Source: Gemmatimonas sp.
Lineage (GTDB): Bacteria; Gemmatimonadota; Gemmatimonadetes; Gemmatimonadales; Gemmatimonadaceae
Length of the DNA: 51,962 bases
Assembly (NCBI GenBank): GCA_025361705.1
Contig: JANYJW010000054.1
Location: forward strand, 1 to 51,962
Reading direction: 5' to 3'
The notes under the pieces are model-generated. The model searched no databases. It had not been told where the DNA came from and worked only from the letters and a program-made list of their open reading frames with translations. How positions within the stretch are numbered: the stretch's first letter is position 1; each line of letters begins with the position of its first letter. Positions 43,092-51,962 of the stretch are shown in pieces. The position numbers and the translations under genes are program-made.

Positions 43092-45590
43092 ATGACTGTT
43101 CCCCATCCGCCGGTTGGCACCGACGAACCTGCCAGCTATGACCCGACGAGCATCGAGGCCAAGTGGCGCGAGCGCTGGATCGCGCGCGGCACGAATGCGA
43201 CCGACCTGCTCGGCGAGCGTCCGTTCTATCAGCTGATGATGTTTCCGTACCCGTCGGCGGAGGGGTTGCACATCGGCAACCTGTACGCCTTCACCGGAAA
43301 TGATATCCACGGGCGGTTCCAGCGGCTACAGGGGCACACCGTGCTCGAGCCGCTCGGCTACGACGCTTTTGGCATCCATTCGGAGAATTTCGCCCTGAAA
43401 CTGGGCGTCCACCCGATGGAATTGATCCCCCGCAACGTCGCCAACTTCCGGCGTCAGCTGGATCGCGCCGGGCTGATGGTCGACTGGCGCCACTCGGTCG
43501 ACACGACCGATCCCGACTACTACAAGTGGACCCAGTGGGTCTTCCTGAAGCTCTACGAGCGCGGGCTGGCCTACAAGAAGAAGGCCGCCGTGAACTGGTG
43601 TCCGTCGTGCAAGACCGTGCTTGCCAACGAGCAGGTGGAGGGCGGCGCCTGCGAGCGGTGCAAGACGCCGGTGGAGCAGCGGTTGCTGGAGCAGTGGTTC
43701 TTCCGCATCACGCACTACGCCGAGCGCCTGCTCAAGAACCTCGAGTGGATCGACTGGTCCGACAGCACCCGCACGGCGCAGCGCAATTGGCTGGGCAAGA
43801 GCGAAGGCGCCGAGTTGCGCTTTCGCGTGCTCGACCCGCTGACCGACGCCGGCAGCGCCGGCGTGATGGTGTCGCAGGAAATCACGAGTGGCGCCGTCGT
43901 GATTCCCGTCTTCACGACGCGTCCCGACACGATTTTCGGCGCCACGTACCTGGTGCTCGCGCCCGAGCATCCGTCCATCGAGAAAGTGACGACGAGCGAC
44001 CAGCGCGCCGAAGTGGAGGCGTATCGCGAGGCCGCGCGCAAGCAGGACATCGTGAGCCGGCAGGTGAGCAAGGAAAAGACCGGCGTCTTTACCGGCTCGT
44101 ATGCGGTGAATCCGGCCAGCGGCGAGATGATCCCCGTCTGGACGGCCGACTACGTGCTCATGGGATACGGCACGGGCGCCATCATGGCGGTGCCTGGGCA
44201 CGACGAGCGCGACTTCGAGTTTGCGCAGAAGTTCAATCTTCCCATCGTGCGCGTGGTGGCGGGACCCGAGGATTCTGCACACACGCCACTGGCCGCGTGC
44301 TACGCCGACGATGCCGGCGGCCGGCTGGTGAACAGCGAGCAGTTCGATGGGCTGCCGGTGGGTGAGGCCAAGCGCCAGGTGACGGAATGGCTGACGCAGC
44401 GCGGCGCCGCCAAGGCGGTGACGACGTTCCGGCTGCGCGACTGGTGCGTGTCGCGCCAGCGCTACTGGGGGCCGCCGATCCCGGTGATCTACTGCGACGC
44501 GTGCGGCACGGTGCCGGTGCCCGTACGGGACCTGCCCGTGCTGCTGCCGAACGTCCCCGACTACAAGCCGGATGACTCGGGCGTCTCGCCTCTGGCGCGC
44601 CATGAGGCGTTCTACCACGCGCCGTGCCCCACGTGCGGCAAGCCGGCCCGCCGCGAAACGGACGTAAGCGACACGTTCCTCGACAGCGCCTGGTACTTCC
44701 TGCGCTACCCGAGCGTGCCGCGCGACGACGTGCCGTTCGATGCGGACGTCACCAAGCGTTGGCTGCCGGTGTCGGCCTACATCGGCGGCAACGAGCACGC
44801 GGTGCTGCACCTGCTGTACGCCCGCTTCATCAACATGGTGATGTTCGACGCCGGGCTGGTGCCCACCGAAGAACCGTTCCTCACGTTCCGCGCCCACGGC
44901 ATGATTATCCGCGACGGCGCCAAGATGTCGAAGTCGCGCGGCAACGTGGTGAACCCGGATTCCATCATGGATCAGTGGGGCGCCGATACGCTGCGCATGT
45001 ACCTGATGTTCATCGGGCCGTTCGAGGAGGGGGGTGACTTCCGCGACCAGTCCATCAGCGGGGTGCGGCGCTTCCTCGACCGCCTGTGGGCGAGCGTCCG
45101 TGACGCGCGGCGCGACGGCGCGGCCGATGCCGACGTGATGCGCAAACTGCACCAGACCATCCGCAAGGTGGGCGGCGACATTGCCTCGCTGAGCTACAAC
45201 ACGGCCATCGCGGCCATGATGGAGCTCATGAACATGTTGCGTCGCGGCGAGCGCGTGCCGCACGTGACCGAAGTGGAGCCGCTGGTGCAGCTCGTGGCGC
45301 CGTTCGCGCCGCACATCGCCGAGGAGCTGTGGGAGATGCTTGGCCACACCGGCAGCATCTTCGACGCTGGCTGGCCGGCGGTGGACGAGGCACTGGTCCG
45401 CGAGGACGCGCTGGAGATGGTGGTGCAGGTCAACGGCAAGACGCGTGGCAAGGTGAGCGTCCCGCGCGACGTCACGCAGGACGCGGCGCTGGCCGCGGTG
45501 CACGCCGATGCGGCGCTGGCCAAATTCATCACCGGCGCGCCGAAGAAGGTCATCTTCGTGCAGGGGCGGCTGCTGAATATCGTGGTGTAG
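43092..45590 (+). CDS. leuS: Leucyl-tRNA synthetase
   Basis: An 832-residue class I aminoacyl-tRNA synthetase that charges tRNA-Leu. The HIGH signature is HIGN (60-63) after PYPSAEGL. The editing domain (about 220-420) shows [19 protein letters not shown] and [16 protein letters not shown] zinc-type cluster lies near CDACGTVPV and CPTCGKPA. The KMSKS loop is KMSKSRGN (Lys611). The anticodon-binding and C-terminal domains end [18 protein letters not shown]. Length matches the bacterial family. ATG 43092 starts [23 protein letters not shown]. Confidence 0.96.
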   Translation: MTVPHPPVGTDEPASYDPTSIEAKWRERWIARGTNATDLLGERPFYQLMMFPYPSAEGLHIGNLYAFTGNDIHGRFQRLQGHTVLEPLGYDAFGIHSENFALKLGVHPMELIPRNVANFRRQLDRAGLMVDWRHSVDTTDPDYYKWTQWVFLKLYERGLAYKKKAAVNWCPSCKTVLANEQVEGGACERCKTPVEQRLLEQWFFRITHYAERLLKNLEWIDWSDSTRTAQRNWLGKSEGAELRFRVLDPLTDAGSAGVMVSQEITSGAVVIPVFTTRPDTIFGATYLVLAPEHPSIEKVTTSDQRAEVEAYREAARKQDIVSRQVSKEKTGVFTGSYAVNPASGEMIPVWTADYVLMGYGTGAIMAVPGHDERDFEFAQKFNLPIVRVVAGPEDSAHTPLAACYADDAGGRLVNSEQFDGLPVGEAKRQVTEWLTQRGAAKAVTTFRLRDWCVSRQRYWGPPIPVIYCDACGTVPVPVRDLPVLLPNVPDYKPDDSGVSPLARHEAFYHAPCPTCGKPARRETDVSDTFLDSAWYFLRYPSVPRDDVPFDADVTKRWLPVSAYIGGNEHAVLHLLYARFINMVMFDAGLVPTEEPFLTFRAHGMIIRDGAKMSKSRGNVVNPDSIMDQWGADTLRMYLMFIGPFEEGGDFRDQSISGVRRFLDRLWASVRDARRDGAADADVMRKLHQTIRKVGGDIASLSYNTAIAAMMELMNMLRRGERVPHVTEVEPLVQLVAPFAPHIAEELWEMLGHTGSIFDAGWPAVDEALVREDALEMVVQVNGKTRGKVSVPRDVTQDAALAAVHADAALAKFITGAPKKVIFVQGRLLNIVV

Positions 45591-45665
45591 GGGCGGGGTG
45601 GTTGCGCGGGATGCCAGCTCCCATCTGCCATCTGCCATCAGGCACCACCCAGCCGCCGCGCCGCC

Positions 45666-46763
45666 CTATCCGCGCGCCAAGTGCACCGGCGCCCCGTCGG
45701 GATCCGTCGGGTCAAAGCATGCGTCGCACATCCGGTTGAGCGCGCGGAACCGCAGCAATTTCACCTCGCTCGACAGGAAGCCGTCCTTCACGGGCTCGTC
45801 GTGCATGAGGTCGGTGCTCAGGTATTTCTTGTTGTCGTCGCTGAGCACGGTGACGACGGTGGCGTCGCCGCCCATCTCGTCCTGCACCTGCAGCGCGGCC
45901 AGCAGGTTGCTGCCGCTCGAGATGCCGACGCCGATGCCGAGTTCCCCAGCGAGCCGCTGCGCCATGATGATGGCATCGCCGTCATCGACCGCGACGACCC
46001 GATCGAGTTCCGCGAGCTGCACGATGGCAGGAATGAACTCGTCGCTGATGCCCTGGATGCGGTGCTTGCCGACCTTGTAGCCCGTCGTGAGCGTCGGCGA
46101 GTTGGCCGGCTCCACGGGATGAAGCTTGACCGCAGGGTTGCGCTCGCGCAGGTAGCGGCCCGTTCCCATGATGGTGCCGCCGGTTCCGACGCCGGCCACG
46201 AAGGCGTCGGGCACCAGCCCGCGCGCGCCGACCTGCGCCCAGATCTCCGGGCCGGTGCTCAACTCGTGCGCCATGCAGTTCTCATCGTTCGCAAACTGGC
46301 GCGGCAGGAATGCGCCGGGCGTCTCGGCCGCGAGGTGCTCCGACAGCGCGATGGACCCGAGGAACCCGCCCTCTTCGTGCGAGACGAGCCGCACCGTGGC
46401 CCCGAAGGACCGGATGAGGCGCTTGCGTTCGTCGCTCATCCAGTTGGGCATGAAGATGGTCACCGGATGGCCGAGGGCCCGTCCGATGGCGCTGAACGAA
46501 ATGCCCGTGTTGCCGCTCGTCGCTTCGATGACCAGCGCGCCCGGCCGCAGGTGTCCCGTATCGTACCCGCGCCGCAGGATGTGCAGCGCCATGCGGTCCT
46601 TGATGGAACCCGTGAAATTGAGGTTCTCAGCCTTCGCGAAAATGCGACGGGCGCGCCCGCGGAACTCCACATCAATGGCGAGCATCGGTGTGTTGCCGAC
46701 GAGGTTGCGCAAGCCCTTGAGGCGCTCGAGCGCAGGCTGCACGGGGTGAACCTGAGCGGTCAC
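45666..46763 (-). CDS. Cysteine synthase/CBS-family PLP enzyme
   Basis: A 365-residue fold-type II PLP enzyme related to O-acetylserine sulfhydrylase. [13 protein letters not shown] opens the fold, GSIKDRMA holds the Schiff-base Lys55, [14 protein letters not shown] is the phosphate/substrate loop, and [20 protein letters not shown] is the glycine loop. [11 protein letters not shown] comes near the C-terminus. A 40-residue tail beyond the usual fold end has [14 protein letters not shown], with a Cys-x2-Cys of unknown role. GTG 46763 is chosen because GGGAG lies 7 bases before it. Could be CysK, CysM or a cystathionine beta-synthase-like enzyme. Confidence 0.85.
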   Translation of the reverse strand: MTAQVHPVQPALERLKGLRNLVGNTPMLAIDVEFRGRARRIFAKAENLNFTGSIKDRMALHILRRGYDTGHLRPGALVIEATSGNTGISFSAIGRALGHPVTIFMPNWMSDERKRLIRSFGATVRLVSHEEGGFLGSIALSEHLAAETPGAFLPRQFANDENCMAHELSTGPEIWAQVGARGLVPDAFVAGVGTGGTIMGTGRYLRERNPAVKLHPVEPANSPTLTTGYKVGKHRIQGISDEFIPAIVQLAELDRVVAVDDGDAIIMAQRLAGELGIGVGISSGSNLLAALQVQDEMGGDATVVTVLSDDNKKYLSTDLMHDEPVKDGFLSSEVKLLRFRALNRMCDACFDPTDPDGAPVHLARG

Positions 46764-46975
46764 GAACGGACTCCCAAAGGTCGAAAGGGCCAAAATCAGC
46801 GACAGCACAAGGTCGTGCGAAGTCAGCGGCCGGCGCAGTCAGAGAAAATCGGCACGGCTGTAGGAGAAAAGATAGCGGTCCGGGGACTGCCCGGTGGGCA
46901 GGCAACCCTCCGGGGCCATGCGGTGACAATTCTGGTGAACCCCCGCCAGAACCCGTGACTTCATCGAGGCTTCCC

Positions 46976-48160
46976 ATGCGTCGCACCCTGTTCGCCCTGA
47001 GTATTGTCGCGCTCGCCATGCCGCTGGCGGCGCAGTCGGTCACGATTCGCTCCTCCGGCAGCGGCAACGGAAACGTCACTCGCACCATGACGTTGGCGAG
47101 CACGCAGGGCGGTGATCGCGCGATGATTGGCGTGTCCACCGCGTCGGGCAGCACGCGTGACACGCTGGGCGTCCTCATCTCGTCGATCACCGCGGGAGGG
47201 CCCGCCGAGAAGGCCGGGCTTGGCGAGGGCGACCGCATCCAGTCCATCAACGGGGCCTCGCTGCGGGTGGCTCGCGACGATGCCGGCGACGACGAAATGG
47301 GTGGCATCATGCAGCGCCGCCTCACGCGCGAACTCGGCAAGGTGAAAGCGGGCGACGAAGTGACGCTGCAGGTGTGGCACGAGGGCGCGGCCAAGGCATT
47401 CAAGGTCAAGACGGTGGCTGCCGACGACCTGCGTCCGGCGGCGGCGATGGCGGAACTGAAGCGCGAGGACCGGCCCGTGATCGGCATCGCCTTTGGCCTC
47501 ACGGGCAGCAAGCGCGACACGGCCGGCGTCTTCGTGAACTCGGTCACCGAGAACGGACCCGCGGAGAAGGCCGGCATCGTCGAGGGCGATCGCATTGCCG
47601 CCATCAACGGGGTGTCGCTGAAGCTGTCGAAGGACGACCTCGACGACTCGTGGGTGGCGAGCTCGCGTCTCAACCGCATGAGTCGCGAAGTGGCCAAGGG
47701 GAAGCCGGGTGACGTGGTGGAGCTCACCGTCGTGTCGGCGGGGCGCGCGCGCGCCGTGAAGGTGACGCTGGGCAAGGCGTCGGCGCTCAAGGGGAGCGGC
47801 GATGGCGCGTTCACATTCTTCCGTTCGCCTGACGGGCCGATGGCGGCGATGGCGCCGATGCCCCCAATGGCGCCAATGGCCGGGATGCACATGAAAGTGC
47901 CGATGCCGCCCACCGCGCCAGCCGCCCCGCACGCGCCGATGATCCGGCTGCGCACGTTCGACGGCGACGAAACGGAAGTGCACGTGCAGCTCGACGAGAT
48001 GCGCGCGGAGCTTGAGCACGCGCTGCGTACCGAGCTGCCGAAGGCTCGGCTGGAAATGCAGCGCGGCCTCGAACAGGCGCGCGAGGCGATGGCCCGGTCG
48101 CGCCACGAGATGTTGACGGCGCGCGCGACCACCCTGCGGCCGCGCACGGTGCGGATGTAG
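46976..48160 (+). CDS. Exported protein with two PDZ domains
   Basis: A 394-residue exported protein with a signal peptide ending PLAAQ. Two PDZ domains (about 40-150 and 165-270) share IGVSTASGSTRDTLGVLISSI / IGIAFGLTGSKRDTAGVFVNSV, then GPAEKAGLGEGDRIQSINGAS / GPAEKAGIVEGDRIAAINGVS. A Met/Pro-rich linker (MAPMPPMAPMAGM) and a charged helical tail (MRAELEHALRTELPKARLEMQRGL) follow. There is no protease domain, so it is probably a scaffold or regulator of an envelope protease. GAGG lies about 6 bases before ATG 46976. Confidence 0.82.
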   Translation: MRRTLFALSIVALAMPLAAQSVTIRSSGSGNGNVTRTMTLASTQGGDRAMIGVSTASGSTRDTLGVLISSITAGGPAEKAGLGEGDRIQSINGASLRVARDDAGDDEMGGIMQRRLTRELGKVKAGDEVTLQVWHEGAAKAFKVKTVAADDLRPAAAMAELKREDRPVIGIAFGLTGSKRDTAGVFVNSVTENGPAEKAGIVEGDRIAAINGVSLKLSKDDLDDSWVASSRLNRMSREVAKGKPGDVVELTVVSAGRARAVKVTLGKASALKGSGDGAFTFFRSPDGPMAAMAPMPPMAPMAGMHMKVPMPPTAPAAPHAPMIRLRTFDGDETEVHVQLDEMRAELEHALRTELPKARLEMQRGLEQAREAMARSRHEMLTARATTLRPRTVRM

Positions 48161-48206
48161 CGTCGCGCAATGATCGCGCCAGCAGGCGCGACACTCCGCT
48201 GGAAGA

Positions 48207-48243
48207 GAAACGCGACCTCTTCGCCGTGAAGAGGTCGCGTTTC
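48207..48243. terminator. Bidirectional terminator hairpin
   Basis: GAAACGCGACCTCTT (48207-48221) and AAGAGGTCGCGTTTC (48229-48243) form a perfect 15-bp stem with a 7-base loop, between the convergent PDZ gene and the 864-residue repeat protein gene. Confidence 0.85.
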
Positions 48244-48272
48244 GCATGCGATCTACACTGCGGTGGGTGGCG

Positions 48273-50867
48273 CTAGCAGGCGCCCGTCCAGCCGAGCAGC
48301 GTCTTGCATCCCTTCTTGGCGGTGTCCGCGACGCCGCTCCACGCCGCTTCGCCGGCGTCGACCAGCTTGTCCACTTCGCCACTGCCAAGGCGGTACACGG
48401 TCATTACCGCGCCCTTCACCTGGTTCTTCGCGTAGCCACCGGCAAACAGGATCTCGGAGATCTCCTTCTTGCCGACGCCCACGGCATTGAAATAGTGCGT
48501 CATGGCGGTCGCGTCAAAGCCGGCGACCCGCCCAATCTGGGAGACCCCGCTCCACCCCAGCTTGTACACGTCCTTAGCCCCGTTCAGCACGTCGTCCTTG
48601 TTCCAGACTTTGCCGATCATCTTCGCGGCGTCGCCCGCCCCCCTCATGTAGGAGTCGTGCCACCGAATGGCATCCCCCACGTCCCTCCAACTATCCGGCA
48701 TCTTGCCGAGCGACTTTATCTGTGCGTCGTACGCCCATCCGTAGACCTCCTTGGCGGCGTAGCCAGCGCCCTGCCCGATGAGCGCCACCTTGTCGTTGCC
48801 GAGGATCTTGTTGCCGGCGTTCAGCAATTCGTCGCGGCCAAAGACGCCCTGCCCGACGAGCTTGCCGATCGCGTCGGGAGTCATCTTCCGGACGTTCGCC
48901 CAGCTCACGACCTTCTCGGCGGAATACACGGCCGACTTGGCGAAGGACGCCACCTGCTCGGGCTTGAATGTCTTGAGCGCCGCGTCCAGCACCTTGCCGG
49001 AATCATAGTAGCCGCCTTTGAACATCTGGCCGACCGTCTCGACGCTCTTTCCGCCGGTGGAAGCCCAGCCCATGAACTGCTCAGCCGTGAAACCCGCGCC
49101 CTCGGCGAAGTACACCATGTCGCCGCTCCCGAATACCTTGGCGCTGATGTCCAGCAGTTGGTCCTTGGCGAAGCCCGCCCCGTTCAGGGCAAATCCCGCG
49201 AGTTGGGCGCCGCCTCGGGTGCTGGCCCACCCAAGGACGTCCTGGACAACCAGACCGGCCGAGTTCGCGAACTTGCCGACTTCGCCAACGCCGTAGACCT
49301 TCTGGGCGACGTCCATGAGCGCGTTCTTGTCGAAGAGGTCGTTCTTGCCGAGGAGCTTGCCAAGCCCGGTGGCGACGATCTCCGCTGGATAGCCCAGCGC
49401 CTTTGCGACGAACACGACCCGTTCGGTGCCGAAGACCGGGGCCGCAACCTCCACCAGCTTGTCGCGTCCGTAACCCATGACCTGCTCCCCGGACTGGAGC
49501 GCGAGTTTCGCGACGTCGAGGCCGGCCTTGGAGCATCCGCGGAACCGGCCGACAAAGGTCGTGGGATCGAGCTGGCTCAGCGCCTGATTGACGTTCACAT
49601 CAACCTTCGGAAGACCCGTGCCATCCACCGTGAAGCTCGCTTGCTGCGCGAAGCACGGATTGTCCACCGCGGCGCTGATGGTCATGAACGTATTGCTCGC
49701 GGATGCCCCGATCGCTGCCGAGGCGGAGCCGAAGGTCAGCTCCGATCCGGGGAGCGAGAAGCTCGGCAACGCGAAATTCGCCGCGAGACTGCTCTTGTCC
49801 AGCGAGAGTTCCACGCTGGCGATGTCCTGCTTCTTGGGCAGCAGGTCCACCTGCAGGCTGCCGCGGATCTTGATGGCCGGGCCCGTGACCTTCCATTCCG
49901 GCTTGTCGGTGACGGCCGCGTACACAACGACCTTTGACTGGTCTTCGGTCGGAAAATTCGGCGACGTGGTCTTCGGCGGATGCAGCGAGAAGGTCGGGAT
50001 CAGGTTGAACTTCCACCCCGGATTGGTGCCTGGCGCCAGATCGAAGAGGGGCTTGGCAAATGCCCGGGAGATATTCACGACGTCCTGCGGGTTCAGGCTG
50101 GGCGTCTTGAGCACGAAGATGTCGGGCTTCTTCGGATCAGAGCCCTCGGCCTTGAACTCGTAGGCGTGTCCGTAGATATCGACGTTGCTCGCGAGCGCGA
50201 CAGTGGGCCGCGGCTTGCCCTCCTTCTTTGTGTATGTCAGTTCCGGATCGCGCAGCGTCATCTCGATCCCGAAGGGATTCGTCACCGTGCCAAAGAACAT
50301 GAGGCTCGTGGAATTGCGCAGGCTGCTCTTGCCGAAGGCGAGCACGGTCACGCCATCAATCCGGTCGAGCTTGAGGAAACTCCGCGCGTCATCCAGCAGG
50401 TCACCGGCCGGCTCGGCGCGCATCACGACGCCCTTGGCGAGCAGCGTGACCTTGGCGGAGGGCCAGAACTTCTGCACCCGGAGCTTCAGGTCACTGGGAA
50501 CGTCGTCGGGCGTGAGGGTGACGTCCTTCCGGCTGTAGATCCACACGTAGTCATTCAGGACGAGCTTGTCAGACGGCAGTGCCACCGCGGCGCCGAAGTC
50601 CATCTTCCCCCTGGAGCCGGCGATCAGGTAGGGGTCACCCTTGAACCAGTACGCATAGACAGTCCCCAGTGGCGTCGACAGCTTGAATGGGTTCTCCTTG
50701 CTGTACGACTGATCGACCGGGGACAACCGATCTTGAAAGAACTGCGTGAACGATGAGCCAAAGAACTGCGGCTCACTGAGTTCCGCTGGAATGATCTGGG
50801 CCGCTGCGGGCGTACCGATGGTCAGCAGGAGTCCCCCGACCGCCAACGCCCTGCACGTGCTGCGCAT
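48273..50867 (-). CDS. Exported 864-residue protein with about seven helical tandem repeats
   Basis: A signal peptide (RALAVGGLLLTIGTPAAAQ) starts at ATG 50867, with GGAGGGG just upstream. The first half (about 25-500) is beta-rich, with strands such as TPLGTVYAYWFKGDPYLIAG and FNLIPTFSLHPPKTTSPNF. The second half carries about seven degenerate repeats of roughly 50 residues. Examples are KNALMDVAQKVYGVGEVGKFAN... LGWAS, KDQLLDISAKVFGSGDMVYFAEGAGFT, and RDELLNAGNKILGNDKVALIGQGAGY. The pattern is D-x-L-L-x-x-A-x-K-x-(F/Y)-G ... A-x-x-A-G(Y/F) ... (G/S)WA. There are few Cys. The family is not recognised. It faces a secretin-like lipoprotein gene. Confidence 0.75.
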   Translation of the reverse strand: MRSTCRALAVGGLLLTIGTPAAAQIIPAELSEPQFFGSSFTQFFQDRLSPVDQSYSKENPFKLSTPLGTVYAYWFKGDPYLIAGSRGKMDFGAAVALPSDKLVLNDYVWIYSRKDVTLTPDDVPSDLKLRVQKFWPSAKVTLLAKGVVMRAEPAGDLLDDARSFLKLDRIDGVTVLAFGKSSLRNSTSLMFFGTVTNPFGIEMTLRDPELTYTKKEGKPRPTVALASNVDIYGHAYEFKAEGSDPKKPDIFVLKTPSLNPQDVVNISRAFAKPLFDLAPGTNPGWKFNLIPTFSLHPPKTTSPNFPTEDQSKVVVYAAVTDKPEWKVTGPAIKIRGSLQVDLLPKKQDIASVELSLDKSSLAANFALPSFSLPGSELTFGSASAAIGASASNTFMTISAAVDNPCFAQQASFTVDGTGLPKVDVNVNQALSQLDPTTFVGRFRGCSKAGLDVAKLALQSGEQVMGYGRDKLVEVAAPVFGTERVVFVAKALGYPAEIVATGLGKLLGKNDLFDKNALMDVAQKVYGVGEVGKFANSAGLVVQDVLGWASTRGGAQLAGFALNGAGFAKDQLLDISAKVFGSGDMVYFAEGAGFTAEQFMGWASTGGKSVETVGQMFKGGYYDSGKVLDAALKTFKPEQVASFAKSAVYSAEKVVSWANVRKMTPDAIGKLVGQGVFGRDELLNAGNKILGNDKVALIGQGAGYAAKEVYGWAYDAQIKSLGKMPDSWRDVGDAIRWHDSYMRGAGDAAKMIGKVWNKDDVLNGAKDVYKLGWSGVSQIGRVAGFDATAMTHYFNAVGVGKKEISEILFAGGYAKNQVKGAVMTVYRLGSGEVDKLVDAGEAAWSGVADTAKKGCKTLLGWTGAC

Positions 50868-51144
50868 GACTTCCCCTCCACGAAAAGCTGGTGTAGCGGG
50901 GGGCGCGAGTGCTGCAGGTACAGTTGCTTCGTACGTCGGATCAAATGTGCACGTTGGGTCGGCGGAGCGCATCAGGTGCGGCGCCTTGCCGCCGGCTCCG
51001 TCACGATGATCACGCGGTGCTCTTACGAATGCCTCCGACTGCGCGCAATATTCCCTCACCGAAATAGACGTCGTTGGCCCCCATCGCGCTGCTCGCGCGA
51101 CCATCGAACGATGCGTTGGCTTCTCCACGCCTGGTGGTCACAAG

Positions 51145-51962
51145 ATGACGCGCACAACGAAGTTCGCCTGGTCCCTGCTGGGGATCGTGCTGGGCTCTGC
51201 CGCCTGCTCCCGCAGCCTGCGGTACGAGCAGGATCTGGCGCAGTTGATGAAGGCGATTCGCAGCGAAAACGCCGCTGCGGCCGTCACGCGCGACAGTATC
51301 GCCATCGTAAAGGCGGGCGTGGTGTCGGTTACCGGGCCCTCCGACGCGCTCACGCTGTCCGTCGACCTGGCACAGGCGGAACTCGCGCCGGCGCTTCGGC
51401 GAGCCCTCGACGCGAGCAAGCTCCCCTATGTGGTCGAGGACCACGGGCCGGCCGGCCGCACGTCGGCACGCTTCGACAACCTGCCGCTGGTTGATGGGCT
51501 CAACATCCTGCTCGGTCGGGAGGGGTACAACGTCGTCAAGCGCAACGGCGTGCTCGTCGTGCGACCGGCAGCCATCGCCATGCCGGACTCGTCGTACCGC
51601 CCCGACGAGGTCATCCAGCGCGAAGTCCGCCTCGATCATCTCGACGAAAAATCGACGTCCGGAATCGTGCAGCAGTTCTTCGGCAGCGGGCAGCTGAAAT
51701 CCCAGTACGATCCGTCGCGTGGGCGCGTGCTCCTCGCGGGTCCGCGCAAGGACGTGTACGAAGCCACGGCCATGCTGCATCGGGCGGATCGCGCCGTCCG
51801 GCACATTCTCATCGAGGCACTCGTCGTGCAGTTCGACGAGAACACGCTGTCGAACCTGGGCATCAACTGGTCGCAGGGGCAGACGGGCAAGTTCAGCGCG
51901 ATTTCCTTCGCGCCGGGTGGCGCGTTGTCGCCGGCCCTGCAGTTCACCAACTCCAACGTCAC
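51145..51962 (+). CDS. Secretin-like lipoprotein, 3' end beyond the window
   Basis: At least 272 residues are read; the frame runs open to the window edge without a stop. A lipoprotein signal (FAWSLLGIVLGSAAC) gives an acylated Cys. Residues about 90-140 are STN/N0-like (ARFDNLPLVDGLNILLGREGYNVV). Then secretin N-domains (EVIQREVRLDHLDEKSTSGIV, RHILIEALVVQFDEN) lead towards LSNLGINWSQGQ, which commonly begins the secretin barrel. So this is probably the first part of an outer-membrane channel, distinct from gspD at 7035. No second T2SS gene is adjacent in the window; the divergent neighbour is the repeat protein. Confidence 0.75.
   Translation, partial: MTRTTKFAWSLLGIVLGSAACSRSLRYEQDLAQLMKAIRSENAAAAVTRDSIAIVKAGVVSVTGPSDALTLSVDLAQAELAPALRRALDASKLPYVVEDHGPAGRTSARFDNLPLVDGLNILLGREGYNVVKRNGVLVVRPAAIAMPDSSYRPDEVIQREVRLDHLDEKSTSGIVQQFFGSGQLKSQYDPSRGRVLLAGPRKDVYEATAMLHRADRAVRHILIEALVVQFDENTLSNLGINWSQGQTGKFSAISFAPGGALSPALQFTNSNV

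Noticed and set aside
43326..45638. A 770-codon minus-strand open frame
   Set aside because: Antisense to leuS, which has all synthetase signatures.
45591..45665. A possible terminator between leuS and the cysteine-synthase-like gene
   Set aside because: The complementary GGGTGG/CCACCC arms are about 35 bases apart with bulges, too weak to call.

Overview
The window is about 52 kb of high-GC DNA whose genes point to a Gram-negative bacterium, most likely in the Gemmatimonadota. The assignment is inferred from gene style: many signal peptides ending in AQ, Big_2-type lipoproteins with glycine/serine-rich starts, a caa3-type oxidase, a compact GspC-M operon, and a DUF1501/DUF1800 pair. No rRNA and no complete tRNA gene was found.

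Layout. 1-1.7 kb looks like the edge of an integrated element: a 5'-truncated acyltransferase, an orphan ORF remnant, and the 3' half of a tRNA-Ile(GAU) at 1663-1701 that could be an attachment site. 2.0-5.5 kb: a cupredoxin lipoprotein facing a DUF1800-DUF1501 pair. 5.6-16.4 kb: one minus-strand operon of twelve genes, headed by a large Ig-like lipoprotein followed by gspG-F-H-I-J-K-L-M-C-D-E, most of them joined by 4-base ATGA/GTGA overlaps. 16.7-19.6 kb is a plastic patch: a frameshifted OprB porin fragment abutting a formylglycine-generating-enzyme fragment on the other strand, a ribbon-helix-helix/nucleotidyltransferase pair with a palindromic operator over its promoter, an XRE regulator, a gene split by a TGA, and a DUF4337 protein.

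19.7-29.3 kb: a creatininase-like hydrolase on the minus strand, then plus-strand genes including a PLP dehydratase, a REC-GAF-GGDEF diguanylate cyclase and a zinc-ribbon Ser/Thr kinase in overlapping order, then an M1 peptidase overlapping a secreted protein, and an Arg/Asn/Glu-rich exported protein. 29.4-36.8 kb, minus strand: DacB (PBP4), a DUF5009/HGSNAT-like membrane protein, and the caa3 oxidase operon (II-I-III-IV) closed by a strong hairpin. 37-43 kb: a small protein, an aspartase fused to a cyclic-nucleotide-binding domain, a glycosylasparaginase followed by a K+ channel/TrkA-N protein, and a chemoreceptor lacking a sensor domain. 43.1-48.2 kb: leuS, a cysteine-synthase-family enzyme, and a two-PDZ exported protein. 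48.3-52.0 kb: an 864-residue exported protein with about seven helical repeats of roughly 50 residues, divergent from a secretin-like lipoprotein cut by the window edge.

The best candidates for something undescribed are the long repeat protein with its divergent secretin, the cNMP-aspartase fusion, and the tRNA-fragment island border. All product names come from reading motifs in the translations; no database search was run.
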